Origin: Stenotrophomonas maltophilia
Lineage (GTDB): Bacteria; Pseudomonadota; Gammaproteobacteria; Xanthomonadales; Xanthomonadaceae
DNA length: 64,000 bases
Assembly (NCBI GenBank): GCA_900113425.1
Contig: FOZF01000001.1
Span: 228,884 to 292,883, forward strand
Direction: 5' to 3'
Part shown: positions 25,642 through 36,406 of the stretch, piece by piece
How positions within the stretch are numbered: the first letter of the stretch is position 1
How the letters are laid out: each line of letters starts with the position of its first letter
The notes under the pieces: model-generated
The model's input: the letters and a program-made list of their open reading frames with translations, nothing else
What the model was told of the DNA's origin: nothing
The model's database searches: none
Position numbers and translations under genes: made by a program

Positions 25642-28401
25642 ATGAGCCTGCTCAATGCCTGGTTCAATGCTTTCCTGCGCAGCCGGCGCGCCGGCAACCT
25701 GTTCCGGCGCCGGGCGATGCCCGAAGCCGGCTTCGGTCCCGGCAACAGCGGAAGCGTACCGTTCAACCTCACCGCCGGACTGGTCACCCTGGCGCAGCTC
25801 GATGACGCGCCCCTGCTGTGCAGGCTGGACTCGCACGCAGATGGCCTGGGCCAGCACCAGGCGGACGAACGGCTGGCCGCCCTCGGCCCGAACGAAGTCG
25901 ATCACGAAAAGCCGCTGCCGTGGTGGCGCCACCTGTGGCAGTGCTACCGCAATCCGTTCAACCTGCTGTTGACCGTACTGGCAGCGGTCTCCTGGCTGAC
26001 GGAGGATGCGAAGGCCACGGTGGTGATCGGCGCGATGGTGCTGTTGTCCACCCTGATCCGCTTCATCCAGGAAGGGCGTTCCAACCGCGCGGCTGAACGG
26101 CTGAAGGCACTGGTAGGGAACACGGCGCGTGTACTGCGGCGCACCCCTGGAACGGAAGCGGCAGACCTGGCCGATCAGTACTTCGGTGCGCACCTGCACA
26201 GCCGGCGGCCCTCACGGCTGCTGGACCTGCCGATCCGCGAGCTGGTACCCGGCGATCACATCGTACTCTCGGCCGGCGACATGATTCCGGCCGACTGCCG
26301 GGTGCTGTCGGCCAAGGATCTGTTCGTGGCCCAGGCGGCCATGACCGGGGAATCACTGCCGGTGGAGAAGTTCGCCCATCCGGACGATGCGCAGGCCGGC
26401 CTGCTCGATCAGCACAACCTGCTGTTCATGGGTACCAACGTGGTCTCCGGCACGGCCACCGCGGTGGTACTGGCTACCGGCAACCGGACCTATTTCGGCA
26501 CTCTGGCCGAGCGCAGCATCGCCAGCGACCGTGCGCCCACGGCCTTCCAGGCCGGGGTCAACAGTGTCAGCTGGCTGCTGATCCGCTTCGCCCTGGTGAT
26601 GGTGCCGTTCGTGCTGCTGGTCAATGGCTGGACCAAGGGCGACTGGACCGAAGCCTTCCTGTTTGCCCTGTCGGTGGCGGTCGGCCTGACCCCGGAAATG
26701 CTGCCGATGATCGTCACCTCCACCCTGGCCAAGGGGGCGGTGCTGCTGTCGCGCCGCAAGGTGATCGTCAAGCGCCTGGACGCCATCCAGAACTTCGGTG
26801 CGATGGACGTGCTGTGCACGGACAAGACCGGCACGCTCACCCAGGACCGGATCGCCCTGGAACGGCATACCGACGTGTTCGGCCGTGACTCGGAAGACGT
26901 GCTGAAGTTCGCCTATCTCAACAGCCACTTCCAGACCGGCCTGATCAATCTGCTGGACCGCGCCGTGCTGGAGCACGTGGAACTGCAGAGCTCGCTGCGC
27001 CTGAGCCAGGACTACCGGAAGGTGGACGAGATACCGTTCGACTTCGAGCGCCGCCGCATGTCGGTCGTGGTATCCGAATGCGGGGATCACCATGAGCTGA
27101 TCTGCAAGGGCGCGGTCGAGGAGATGCTCGCGGTGTGCTCCACCGTGCGCGAGAACGGCCACGACATGCCGCTGGACGAACGGCGGCTGGCGCGGGTCCG
27201 GCAGACCACCGAGGAACTGAACGAACAGGGCCTGCGGGTGGTAGCGGTGGCGATGAAGGAAACCAGCGCGCAGCAGGCGACCTACACCCAGTCCGACGAA
27301 TGTGGACTGACCCTGATCGGCTACGTGGCCTTCCTTGATCCGCCCAAGGAATCGGCTGCACAGGCGCTGCAGGCACTGGCGATGCATGGCGTCGAGGTCA
27401 AGGTGTTCACCGGCGACAACGAACTGGTCACCGCCCGTGTCTGTGCCCAGGTCGGACTCGACGCGGACACGATCCTGACCGGCCCGCAGATCGAACGCAT
27501 GGGCGATGAAGCGCTGGCACACGCTCTGCAGCACCACCGCGTGTTTGCCCGCCTGACGCCGCTGCACAAGGAACGACTGGTACGCCAGCTGCGCGCGCAG
27601 GGCAAGGTGGTCGGCTTTCTCGGCGACGGCATCAATGATGCGCCCGCGCTGCGCGCCGCCGACATCGGCATCAGCGTCGACAGCGCCGTGGACATCGCCA
27701 AGGAAGCGGCCGACATCATCCTGCTGGAAAAGAACCTGATGGTGCTGGAGGAAGGCGTGATCCAGGGCCGGCGCACCTTCTGCAACATGCTCAAGTACAT
27801 CCGCATGACCGCCAGCTCCAACTTCGGCAACGTGTTCTCGGTGCTGGTGGCGTCCGCCTTCCTGCCGTTCCTGCCGATGCTGCCGCTGCAGCTGCTGGTG
27901 CAGAACCTGCTGTACGACGTTTCGCAGATCGCCATTCCGTTCGACAACGTGGACGAGGAACTGGTGCGGCAGCCGCTGAAATGGAACCCGGCCGACATCG
28001 GGCGCTTCATGGTGTTCTTCGGACCGATCAGCTCGGTCTTCGACCTCAGCTGCTTCGCCCTGATGTGGTACGTGTTCGACGCTCGCACCCCCGCCGACCA
28101 GGGCCTGTTCCAGTCCGGCTGGTTCGTCGTCGGCCTGCTGACCCAGACCCTGATCGTGCACATGATCCGCACGCCGAAGCTGCCGTTCCTGCAGAGCATC
28201 GCCGCGCCACCGCTGCTGCTGATGACGGGACTGATCATGGCCCTGGGCGTGATCCTGCCGATGAGCCCGCTGGCCGCCTACTTCAGGCTGCAGGCCCTGC
28301 CGGCAGGGTACTGGCCGTTCCTGGTGGCGATCCTGTTCGGCTATGCCGCACTGACCACTGCACTGAAGAAGCTCTACATCCGTCGCTACGGCTGGCAGTA
28401 G
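25642..28401 (+). CDS. mgtA: Magnesium-transporting P-type ATPase (P3B)
   Basis: A 919-residue inner-membrane ATPase that imports Mg2+. It has the actuator motif TGES at 235-238, the phosphorylation site DKTGT with Asp394, and the hinge GDGIND at 661-666. The P3B-type membrane region near SVAVGLTPEMLPMIVTSTLAKGAV and the MgtA/MgtB-style long cytoplasmic N-terminus are also present. About ten membrane segments are visible. AAGGAG precedes the ATG. It follows an MDPDP leader ORF and the 99-residue gene and precedes an MgtC-family gene, as in low-Mg2+ operons of enterics. Confidence 0.96.
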   Translation: MSLLNAWFNAFLRSRRAGNLFRRRAMPEAGFGPGNSGSVPFNLTAGLVTLAQLDDAPLLCRLDSHADGLGQHQADERLAALGPNEVDHEKPLPWWRHLWQCYRNPFNLLLTVLAAVSWLTEDAKATVVIGAMVLLSTLIRFIQEGRSNRAAERLKALVGNTARVLRRTPGTEAADLADQYFGAHLHSRRPSRLLDLPIRELVPGDHIVLSAGDMIPADCRVLSAKDLFVAQAAMTGESLPVEKFAHPDDAQAGLLDQHNLLFMGTNVVSGTATAVVLATGNRTYFGTLAERSIASDRAPTAFQAGVNSVSWLLIRFALVMVPFVLLVNGWTKGDWTEAFLFALSVAVGLTPEMLPMIVTSTLAKGAVLLSRRKVIVKRLDAIQNFGAMDVLCTDKTGTLTQDRIALERHTDVFGRDSEDVLKFAYLNSHFQTGLINLLDRAVLEHVELQSSLRLSQDYRKVDEIPFDFERRRMSVVVSECGDHHELICKGAVEEMLAVCSTVRENGHDMPLDERRLARVRQTTEELNEQGLRVVAVAMKETSAQQATYTQSDECGLTLIGYVAFLDPPKESAAQALQALAMHGVEVKVFTGDNELVTARVCAQVGLDADTILTGPQIERMGDEALAHALQHHRVFARLTPLHKERLVRQLRAQGKVVGFLGDGINDAPALRAADIGISVDSAVDIAKEAADIILLEKNLMVLEEGVIQGRRTFCNMLKYIRMTASSNFGNVFSVLVASAFLPFLPMLPLQLLVQNLLYDVSQIAIPFDNVDEELVRQPLKWNPADIGRFMVFFGPISSVFDLSCFALMWYVFDARTPADQGLFQSGWFVVGLLTQTLIVHMIRTPKLPFLQSIAAPPLLLMTGLIMALGVILPMSPLAAYFRLQALPAGYWPFLVAILFGYAALTTALKKLYIRRYGWQ

Positions 28402-28431
28402 GCGTTGCCGCCTGTGCCTGGGGAGATCCTG

Positions 28432-29172
28432 ATGTCCGCCATCAACCTGAACCTGCCCGTGTTCAACGCCGGCGCCACGCTCGGCTCGCTGCTGAGCCTG
28501 TCCACCGCCTTCGTCCTAGGTGCCGCCATCGGCCTGGAGCGCCAGCTGCGCCAACGTACCGCAGGGCTGCGCACCAACACGCTGGTGGCCGTCGGCGCAG
28601 CGGTATTCGTCGACCTGGCTGTCCGTTTCCACGACCTGTACGGCGGCCCGCCGTCGCCGCTGCACGTGGTCGCCTACGTGATCTCCGGTGTCGGCTTCCT
28701 GGGCGCGGGCGCGATCATGAAAGAGGGCGCGCAGGTCTCGGGCCTGAACACCGCCGCCACCCTGTGGGGCTCGGCGGCCGTGGGTGCCTGTGCCGGCATC
28801 AAGCTGTTGCCGGAGGCGGTGATGGCCACGCTGTTCGTGCTCGCCGCCAACACGCTGCTGCGGCCGGTAGTCAACCGCATCCAGCGGCAGCCCTTGCCGG
28901 AGACGTTCAGCGAAGCCGTCTATGCCATCAATGTCGTCTGCCAGCGCGAACAGCAGGCCGAGGTACTGGATCGCCTGCTGCTGTTGCTGGAGCAGGCCCA
29001 GTACCCCGTGCGCGCGGTGGACCACCATCCGTTCGGCGAACGCGATGTGGAGATCGAAGCGGTGCTGTATGCCACCACCGCCGATGGCGACGCGCTGGAT
29101 GCGGTGCTGGCGACGTTGTCCACCACGCCCGGCGTCCTGCAGGGGTTCTGGAATGCCAGCCTGGAGGAGTGA
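28432..29172 (+). CDS. mgtC: MgtC/SapB-family inner-membrane protein
   Basis: A 246-residue protein with four to five N-terminal membrane segments bearing MgtC hallmarks: FVLGAAIGLERQLRQRTAGLRTNTLVAVGAA, VISGVGFLGAGAIMKEGAQVSGLNTAATLWGSAAVGACAG. An ACT-like soluble C-terminal domain of about 100 residues follows. In Salmonella MgtC limits F1Fo-ATPase activity and supports growth at low Mg2+ and in macrophages. It starts 30 bases after mgtA with GGGAGAT upstream and is clearly in the same operon. Subfamily assignment is by domain plan. Confidence 0.88.
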   Translation: MSAINLNLPVFNAGATLGSLLSLSTAFVLGAAIGLERQLRQRTAGLRTNTLVAVGAAVFVDLAVRFHDLYGGPPSPLHVVAYVISGVGFLGAGAIMKEGAQVSGLNTAATLWGSAAVGACAGIKLLPEAVMATLFVLAANTLLRPVVNRIQRQPLPETFSEAVYAINVVCQREQQAEVLDRLLLLLEQAQYPVRAVDHHPFGERDVEIEAVLYATTADGDALDAVLATLSTTPGVLQGFWNASLEE

Positions 29173-29290
29173 CGCGAGATCATCGCGCGCACGTGCAGCG
29201 CGGCTGCCGCTGCCGTCCCGGCGCACACGCCCTGCCGAGGGGGCAGATCTGGCTTTGCTATCCTTTCCATCCCGCCAGGGAGCTGTCCCG

Positions 29291-30338
29291 ATGCCTTCGC
29301 TGTCGTCCCGCCGTCCACTGGTGCTGCTGGCCCTGATCGTCTCCGTGGTGGCGATCTTCCTGCTCGATACGTTGACCGACTACGCGGTGGCAGCCGCCTG
29401 CTTCTATGCGGCGGTGATCCTGGCGGCCTCGCGGGTGCTTTCGTCGCGCGGATTGCTGGCCCTGGCCGTGGCCTGTGTCGCCCTGACCGGCCTGAGCTTC
29501 GTGCTGACGCGTTTCGGCACCTACCGCATCGGTCTGGTCAATTCGGTGATCGGCATGCTGGTGATCGCCATCACCACCTGGCTGGCGCTGAAGATGGAAG
29601 CCGCCAAGGCCGCGGTGCAGGAGGCGCAGGCACGCCTGCTGCGGGTCGCCCGCGCGTCCACCGTCGGTGAGCTGACCACGTCCATCGCGCATGAGGTGAA
29701 CCAGCCGCTGGCGGCCATTGCCAGCAGCGCCGACGCCTGCCAGCGCTGGCTGGCGCAGGAACCGCCGAACGTGGACAGGGCACGGCAGGCGCTGTCGCGC
29801 ATCCTCGCCGACGCGCATCGTGCCGGCGATGTGATCGCCCGCATCCGCGGACTGACCCGGGGTGCGGCACCGCAGCGCGACGCCTTCGACCTGAATCTGG
29901 CCGTGGAGGAAATGCTTGCGCTGTCGCGCAGCGAACTCGACCAGCATGGGGTGGCCGTGGCCTTGCTGCTGGAGCCGGATCTGCCGCCGGTGCAGGCCGA
30001 CCGCGTGCAGGTGCAGCAGGTGATCGGCAACCTGATTCTCAATGCCGTCGATGCGATGGAAGGCGTAGCGGTGTCCGAACGCCGGCTGTCACTGCTGAGC
30101 CGGCGCGACGGGCAACGGATCATCCTGAGCGTGCGCGACCGTGGCATCGGCCTGCCGGCGGAACAGCCGGAGCGCGTGTTCGAGGCATTCTGGACCACGA
30201 AGTCGAGCGGACTCGGCCTGGGCCTTAGCTTGAGCCGCTCCATGATCGAGGCCAATGACGGCCACATCCGCGCGGAACGCGTTGCCGGCGGTGGCGCCTG
30301 CTTCGTGTTCGACCTGCCTGTTGCCATCGGGGACCGCC

Positions 30339-30346
<8 letters not shown>
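29291..30346 (+). CDS. Sensor histidine kinase, FixL/DctB-like C-terminus with short membrane N-terminus
   Basis: A 351-residue kinase. Three or four hydrophobic segments fill residues 9-100 with almost no periplasmic loop. A short coiled linker (KMEAAKAAVQEAQARLLRVARAS) leads to the H-box TVGELTTSIAHEVNQPLAAIASSADA, of the FixL/DctB type, and an ATPase domain (NLILNAVDAME, DRGIGLP, GLGLGLSLSRSMIEANDG). With no PAS or periplasmic domain, it probably senses something in or at the membrane. It overlaps the response-regulator gene by eight bases and lies 118 bases after mgtC. Confidence 0.88.
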
Positions 30347-31932
<1,586 letters not shown>

Positions 31933-31936
31933 AGCC

Positions 31937-31958
31937 GTGGCGGCCTGTGAGCCGCCAC
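31937..31958. terminator. Candidate bidirectional terminator after blaL1
   Basis: GTGGCGGC, loop CTGTGA, GCCGCCAC form a perfect 8-bp hairpin between the convergent beta-lactamase and DUF411 genes. It begins four bases after the bla stop. No T-run is present. Confidence 0.45.
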
Positions 31959-31972
31959 AGCAGCAGCGACCC

Positions 31973-32500
31973 TCAGCCGCCCTGGCCGTGGTGGGCGAAC
32001 GGCTCGGTGCTGCCGTCACCGCGCACCAGTTCCACCGTGTACGGCTGCACATAACCGTCGGGCATCTCCATGCCGGGCGAACCGGCCGGCATGCCCGGCA
32101 GCACCAGTCCACGCGCCGCAGGACGCTCCTTCAGCAGCCGCTTGATGTCCTCGGCCGGAACATGCCCCTCCACCACATAGCCGTCGATCTCGGCGGTATG
32201 GCAGGACCCCTTGCCGACCGGCACACCCAGGCGCCGCTTGATCGGGTTCATGTCATCGGTATCCCGTACATCCACCGCGAACCCCGCGGCCTGCAGGTGT
32301 TCGACCCAGACGCCACAGCAACCGCAGCTGGCGGTCTTGTGGACGATGGCGGTCGGCAACTGCGCATCGGGGACGGAGGCGGCATCGGCCGCTGCGTGGG
32401 CATGGCCCGGCGCCGCGGCCACCTCTTCAGCTGCACGGGCGCAGCCGGCGCCGGACAGAATGCTGGCCAGCAGCAGGCCGAGAGACAGAGAACGGTTCAT
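31973..32500 (-). CDS. DUF411 metal-binding protein
   Basis: A 175-residue exported protein. The signal peptide region (LSLGLLLASILSGAGCARA) includes a Cys that could be a lipobox, then a His-rich spacer (GHAHAAADA). The DUF411 core has KTASCGCCGVWVEHLQAAGF, a thioredoxin-like fold with a CGCC metal site, then GSCHTAEIDGYVVEGHVPAEDIKRLL. The C-terminal extension ends in HHGQGG. Homologues occur in copper and silver resistance clusters. AAAGGA precedes ATG 32500. It lies downstream of the CopL-like gene on the same strand. Confidence 0.85.
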   Translation of the reverse strand: MNRSLSLGLLLASILSGAGCARAAEEVAAAPGHAHAAADAASVPDAQLPTAIVHKTASCGCCGVWVEHLQAAGFAVDVRDTDDMNPIKRRLGVPVGKGSCHTAEIDGYVVEGHVPAEDIKRLLKERPAARGLVLPGMPAGSPGMEMPDGYVQPYTVELVRGDGSTEPFAHHGQGG

Positions 32501-32613
32501 CGTGTTGGTTCCTTTGTGCATGCGGGCGGAACGCCCGCGACCCACGCATCGAGTGCGCGGGAAAATCGGGAATGGGACGGGCAAGACAACAGGCGGCTGG
32601 CACCTGCAGGCCA

Positions 32614-32955
32614 TCACACGATGGGAGGTCGCAACGCGTCGGTCAGGGGCGGCGGCACAGGCTGTCGTGCAAGGGCAGCACGCGGCGCCTCGCGCCAGGG
32701 TGTGATCGTCACGGCGGAGGACGTCGCCGGCACGCCGGTACACGCGGGAGGGCACGGGCACTCACTGGCTGCGCAGTCGCCCGATGATCGATCGCCGCAG
32801 CATCCGGCCCGATCCACGGCCGCCTCATGCGACGCGGCGCAGTGCTCCGTGTCGCCCTGTCCACCGTCGCCCGATGCAGCCCGCGCCAGCCCGGGTGCGG
32901 TCAGCACCAGGGCAACGAGCAACAGCCAGCGCAGCAGGAGAGCAGCAGCATTCAT
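32614..32955 (-). CDS. CopL-like metal-binding regulatory protein
   Basis: A 113-residue exported protein. The N-terminal signal peptide (ALLLRWLLLVALVLTAPGLARA) is followed by a short His/Cys-rich body (EHCAASHEAAVDRAGCCGDRSSGDCAASECPCPPAC) and a basic tail. In Xanthomonas and Stenotrophomonas, CopL-family proteins of this size and composition precede copAB and are needed for copper induction. Here copAB is not adjacent and DUF411 follows instead. Identification rests on composition, length and context, since the family is poorly conserved. ATG 32967 is an alternative start. Confidence 0.6.
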   Translation of the reverse strand: MNAAALLLRWLLLVALVLTAPGLARAASGDGGQGDTEHCAASHEAAVDRAGCCGDRSSGDCAASECPCPPACTGVPATSSAVTITPWREAPRAALARQPVPPPLTDALRPPIV

Positions 32956-33004
32956 CGCAGGCATCATAGCCGATGGGCGTGGCAGGCTGGGCTGCCGCCC
33001 GGCC

Positions 33005-35296
33005 CTATGCGGTGTCCGCGCTGCCTGTGTCTGCCCGCATGCGCACCGGAATCGACTTCGCCGCAGGCGTGCCGCTGAGGCGATCGTAGTAGTCCAGCGG
33101 CAGCAGCGCATTCAACTCAGGGTAGTAGCCCGCCAGCGCGCCCCGTGGCATGGGGTAGTCGAGCACGGTCAGCCCGTCGATGCGACGCCGCACACCATCT
33201 GCGCTGAGCGTCTCCAGGCTGACCCGCGCTTCCTTCTCCAGACCGCGTGCCAGCCGGTCTTCGATGTTCATGAACACCACCCTGCGATCGTTGTACACGC
33301 CGCGATAGCGGTCGTTGTAGCTGTAGATGGTGGTGTTGAACTGGTCGTGCGAACGCACCGTGGCCAGTCGCAGCATGTCCGGATCGTGCACCGGGTCGTC
33401 CACATCCAGGCCCGGCATCACCAGGATGTTGGCCTTGCCGTTGGCGGTGGGCCACACCCGGCGGCGCGGTGCAATGTCCAGATGGAAGCCGTGCGGCTGC
33501 CGGATGCGCTCGTTGAAGCCCGCATAGATCTGCGGGTACACGGCAGCGATCAGGTCACGGATCCGCGCATAGTCATGCCGGCAACCTGCCCAGTCGACCC
33601 TGCTGTCCGGCAGCGTCGCCATCGCCATGCGACAGACGATCTCGACCTCCGGCAGCAGCTGGTCGCTGGCCGGCTCAAGAACACCGCGTGATGCGGTCAC
33701 GTTCGACATCGCATCCTCGATCGTCACGAACTGCTCGCCTGCGGGCGTGACGATACGTTCCGAGCGCGCCACCACCGGCAGGATCAGCGCATCGCGCCCA
33801 TGCACCAGGTGCCCGCGGTTGAGCTTGGTGGCGATACCCACCGTCAGCTGCAGGCTGCGCATGGCTTCGTAGGCCCGTGGCGTGTCAGGCACGGCATGGA
33901 TGAAATTGCCGCCCAGCCCGATGAACACCCTGGCGGTGCCGTCGAGCATCGCCTCGATCGACTCGACCACATGATGCCCATGCTCCCGCGGCGGGTTGAA
34001 GCCGAACACCTCCTGCAGCCGATCCAGATACGCCGCCGCCGGTTTCTCGTCGATGCCGACGGTACGATCGCCCTGCACGTTGGAATGACCCCGGATCGGG
34101 CCGATCCCCGCCCCCGGCTTGCCGAAGTTGCCGCGCAGCATCAGCAGGTTGGCGACCTGCTGCAGCAGCCGCGAGCCGTACTGGTGCTGGGTCAGGCCCA
34201 TGCCATAGCAGATCACCGTGGCATTGGAGCGGATGTAGATCTCGGCGCAGCGCCGGATCTGCGCCTCCGAGATGCCGGAGACCCTGACGATGTCGTCCCA
34301 GTCCTGCGCCATCACGTCCGCGCGCAAGGCATCCAGGCCGACCGTATGTTCATCCAGGAACCGATGGTCGAGCACGCGTTGGCCCTGTGCCTCGCGCTCG
34401 AACATCACCTTCATCATGCCTTTGATCAGCGCCAGGTCACCGCCGATGCGGATATGCACGAATTCGCTGCTGATCTCGGTGGAGCCGAAGGTCGCCATCC
34501 GCACCACGTCCTGCGGCTCGGCAAACCGGATCAGGGCGCGCTCGGGCATCGGGTTGACCGCCACGATCGGCACGCCACGCCGGCGCGCCTCGACCAGGTT
34601 GCCCATCATCCGCGGCGAATTGGTGCCGGTATTCTGGCCGATCACGAAGATCGCCTCGGCGTGCTCGAAATCCTCCAGGACGATGGTGCCCTTGCCCACA
34701 CCGATGGAAGGCGGCAGGCCACGGCTGGTCGGCTCGTGGCACATGTTCGAACAATCGGGGAAGTTGTTGGTGCCGAACTCGCGCACGAAGATCGAATACA
34801 GGAACGCCGCCTCGTTCGGCGTGCGGCCCGACGTGTAGAACTCGGCCTGATGCGGGCTGTCCAGTGACCGCAGGTGACGGCCGATGAGTGCGAACGCCTC
34901 GTCCCAGCTGCAGGGCACATAGTGGTCGGTGGCTGCGTCGTAACGCATCGGCTCGGTCAGCCGCCCCTGCATTTCCAGCCAGTAGTCGGTCTGCTCCATC
35001 AGCTCGCTGACGGTATGACGCGCGAACAGCTCGCGGTCCGCGCGGAACCGGGTCGCCTCCCAGGCCAGTGCCTTGGCCCCGTTCTCGCAGAACTCCAGTT
35101 TCCTGCGCTCGTCGGCGTCGGGGAAGGCACAGCTGGGACATTTGAAGCCACCGGGCTGGTTCATCGCCAGCAGTGCCCTGGAGCCGTTGCCGATCACGCT
35201 CTGCTGCAGCAGGACCCGGGCGGTGGCGCCGGCCGCACCCCAGCCGCCTGCGGGCTGGTTGTAGGGCTTGTAACGAGGGGGTTTCTGCTCGGACAT
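33005..35296 (-). CDS. FdhF/YdeP-family molybdopterin oxidoreductase
   Basis: A 763-residue cytoplasmic protein of the formate-dehydrogenase-alpha-like YdeP group. It opens with [51 protein letters not shown], the short Cys pair region typical of YdeP. The bis-MGD domains show FYTSGRTPNEAAFLYSIFVREFGTNNFPDCSNMCHEPTSRGL, IFVIGQNTGTNSPRMMGNL and CYGMGLTQHQYGSRLLQQVANLLMLRGNFGKPGAGIGPIRGHSNVQGDRTVG. YdeP in E. coli is linked to acid resistance; its substrate is unsettled. It diverges from fdhD, whose product sulfurates the Mo cofactor. Confidence 0.9.
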   Translation of the reverse strand: MSEQKPPRYKPYNQPAGGWGAAGATARVLLQQSVIGNGSRALLAMNQPGGFKCPSCAFPDADERRKLEFCENGAKALAWEATRFRADRELFARHTVSELMEQTDYWLEMQGRLTEPMRYDAATDHYVPCSWDEAFALIGRHLRSLDSPHQAEFYTSGRTPNEAAFLYSIFVREFGTNNFPDCSNMCHEPTSRGLPPSIGVGKGTIVLEDFEHAEAIFVIGQNTGTNSPRMMGNLVEARRRGVPIVAVNPMPERALIRFAEPQDVVRMATFGSTEISSEFVHIRIGGDLALIKGMMKVMFEREAQGQRVLDHRFLDEHTVGLDALRADVMAQDWDDIVRVSGISEAQIRRCAEIYIRSNATVICYGMGLTQHQYGSRLLQQVANLLMLRGNFGKPGAGIGPIRGHSNVQGDRTVGIDEKPAAAYLDRLQEVFGFNPPREHGHHVVESIEAMLDGTARVFIGLGGNFIHAVPDTPRAYEAMRSLQLTVGIATKLNRGHLVHGRDALILPVVARSERIVTPAGEQFVTIEDAMSNVTASRGVLEPASDQLLPEVEIVCRMAMATLPDSRVDWAGCRHDYARIRDLIAAVYPQIYAGFNERIRQPHGFHLDIAPRRRVWPTANGKANILVMPGLDVDDPVHDPDMLRLATVRSHDQFNTTIYSYNDRYRGVYNDRRVVFMNIEDRLARGLEKEARVSLETLSADGVRRRIDGLTVLDYPMPRGALAGYYPELNALLPLDYYDRLSGTPAAKSIPVRMRADTGSADTA

Positions 35297-35393
35297 GTTC
35301 GAAGACCTGGCGTCAGGAGACGAGACTGCGAAGGGCACGACAGACAGAGTCAAGCACGCCCTGGACCACTTCGCCAGAGCCGCCCCGGATCTT

Positions 35394-35418
35394 CCGTCGC
35401 CCCCCTCCGGGGCGACGG
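35394..35418. promoter_or_regulatory. Strong hairpin in the divergent ydeP/fdhD control region
   Basis: CCGTCGCCCC, loop CCTCC, GGGGCGACGG: a perfect 10-bp stem. It lies 90 bases before fdhD and about 100 bases before the divergent oxidoreductase gene, so it could be a 5'-UTR structure or an operator. No known riboswitch or molybdenum motif is recognised. Confidence 0.35.
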
Positions 35419-35507
35419 AGCCTGCTGCATTGCCACGGACGCACTGCGCTATCCTCGAGGCGTGGGCCAACAGCCCATGACACGCTCACTCTGTCCGGAC
35501 ACTCTGC

Positions 35508-36362
35508 ATGGCTGACTCGCCCCCGCCGCCCTCTCCGCCCGCCGGCACGGCGCAGCGCACGTTGCAGCGCTGGCGCGAGGGCGGGCTGCAGGTGCAGGCG
35601 CAGGCCGACGTGGTCGCCGAAGAGGTGCCGGTAGCGCTGCGCTACAACGGCACCGTGTTCGCCGTGATGATGGCCACGCCCTGCGATCTGGAGGACTTTG
35701 CGCTCGGCTTCTCGCTCAGCGAGGGCTTGATCACCACGCCGGCGCAGCTGCTGTCGATCGATGTGGGGCCGCAGCTGGAAGGCATCGAACTGCGGATCAC
35801 GGTTGCCGCCGAGGCACCGGGCGCCGGTCTGGATCCGGCCGATGGCCGCCTGCTGCCCGGCCGTGGCGGCTGCGGCCTGTGCGGAACACGGCAGCTCGAG
35901 GATGTGCTGCGGCCCCTGCCCCCGGTACGTGAACGACGGACCTACGCGCCGGCGGCCCTGCAGCGGGCACTGGCCACGCTGTCGCAGCACCAGCCGATGA
36001 ATGCGGTCAGCGGCTCCACCCACGCGGCCGCCTGGGCCGACGCCAGCGGGCGCATCGGCTGGGTGCGCGAGGACGTGGGCCGCCACAATGCACTGGACAA
36101 GCTGATCGGCGCCCTGCATCACAACGAGCACGCCATCGACGGTGGGCTGCTGCTGATTTCCAGCCGGGCCAGCTACGAGATGGTCAGCAAAGCAGTGCGC
36201 GCCGGTGCCAGCGTACTGGCCGCCGTGTCCGCCCCCACGGCGTTGGCGATCGATCTGGCGCGCAGCGCAGGGCTGTGCCTGGTCGGCTTCGCCCGCGGCA
36301 GTGGATTCAATGTGTACACCCATCCGGAGCGGTTGCGTCCGCAAGACATGCCCACGGCATGA
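35508..36362 (+). CDS. fdhD: Formate dehydrogenase accessory sulfurtransferase FdhD
   Basis: A 284-residue cytoplasmic protein that carries sulfur from IscS to the molybdenum cofactor of formate-dehydrogenase-type enzymes. It shows EEVPVALRYNGTVFAVMMATPCDLEDFALGFSLSEGLI, the essential CxxC in GRGGCGLCGTRQLED and the VREDVGRHNALDKLIGALH signature. The C-terminal segment SRASYEMVSKAVRAGASVLAAVSAPTALAIDLA is also typical. It diverges from the YdeP-type oxidoreductase, its likely client. Confidence 0.95.
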   Translation: MADSPPPPSPPAGTAQRTLQRWREGGLQVQAQADVVAEEVPVALRYNGTVFAVMMATPCDLEDFALGFSLSEGLITTPAQLLSIDVGPQLEGIELRITVAAEAPGAGLDPADGRLLPGRGGCGLCGTRQLEDVLRPLPPVRERRTYAPAALQRALATLSQHQPMNAVSGSTHAAAWADASGRIGWVREDVGRHNALDKLIGALHHNEHAIDGGLLLISSRASYEMVSKAVRAGASVLAAVSAPTALAIDLARSAGLCLVGFARGSGFNVYTHPERLRPQDMPTA

Positions 36363-36406
36363 AAGCGGCCATGGTCGGCACCGCCATCGTCAGTGGGCAA
36401 CGGCCA

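Noticed and set aside
26353..28161. A 602-codon open frame on the - strand
   Set aside because: It is the mirror of mgtA, whose P-type ATPase motifs are unmistakable, and its own composition is His/Gln/Arg/Val-rich without motifs.
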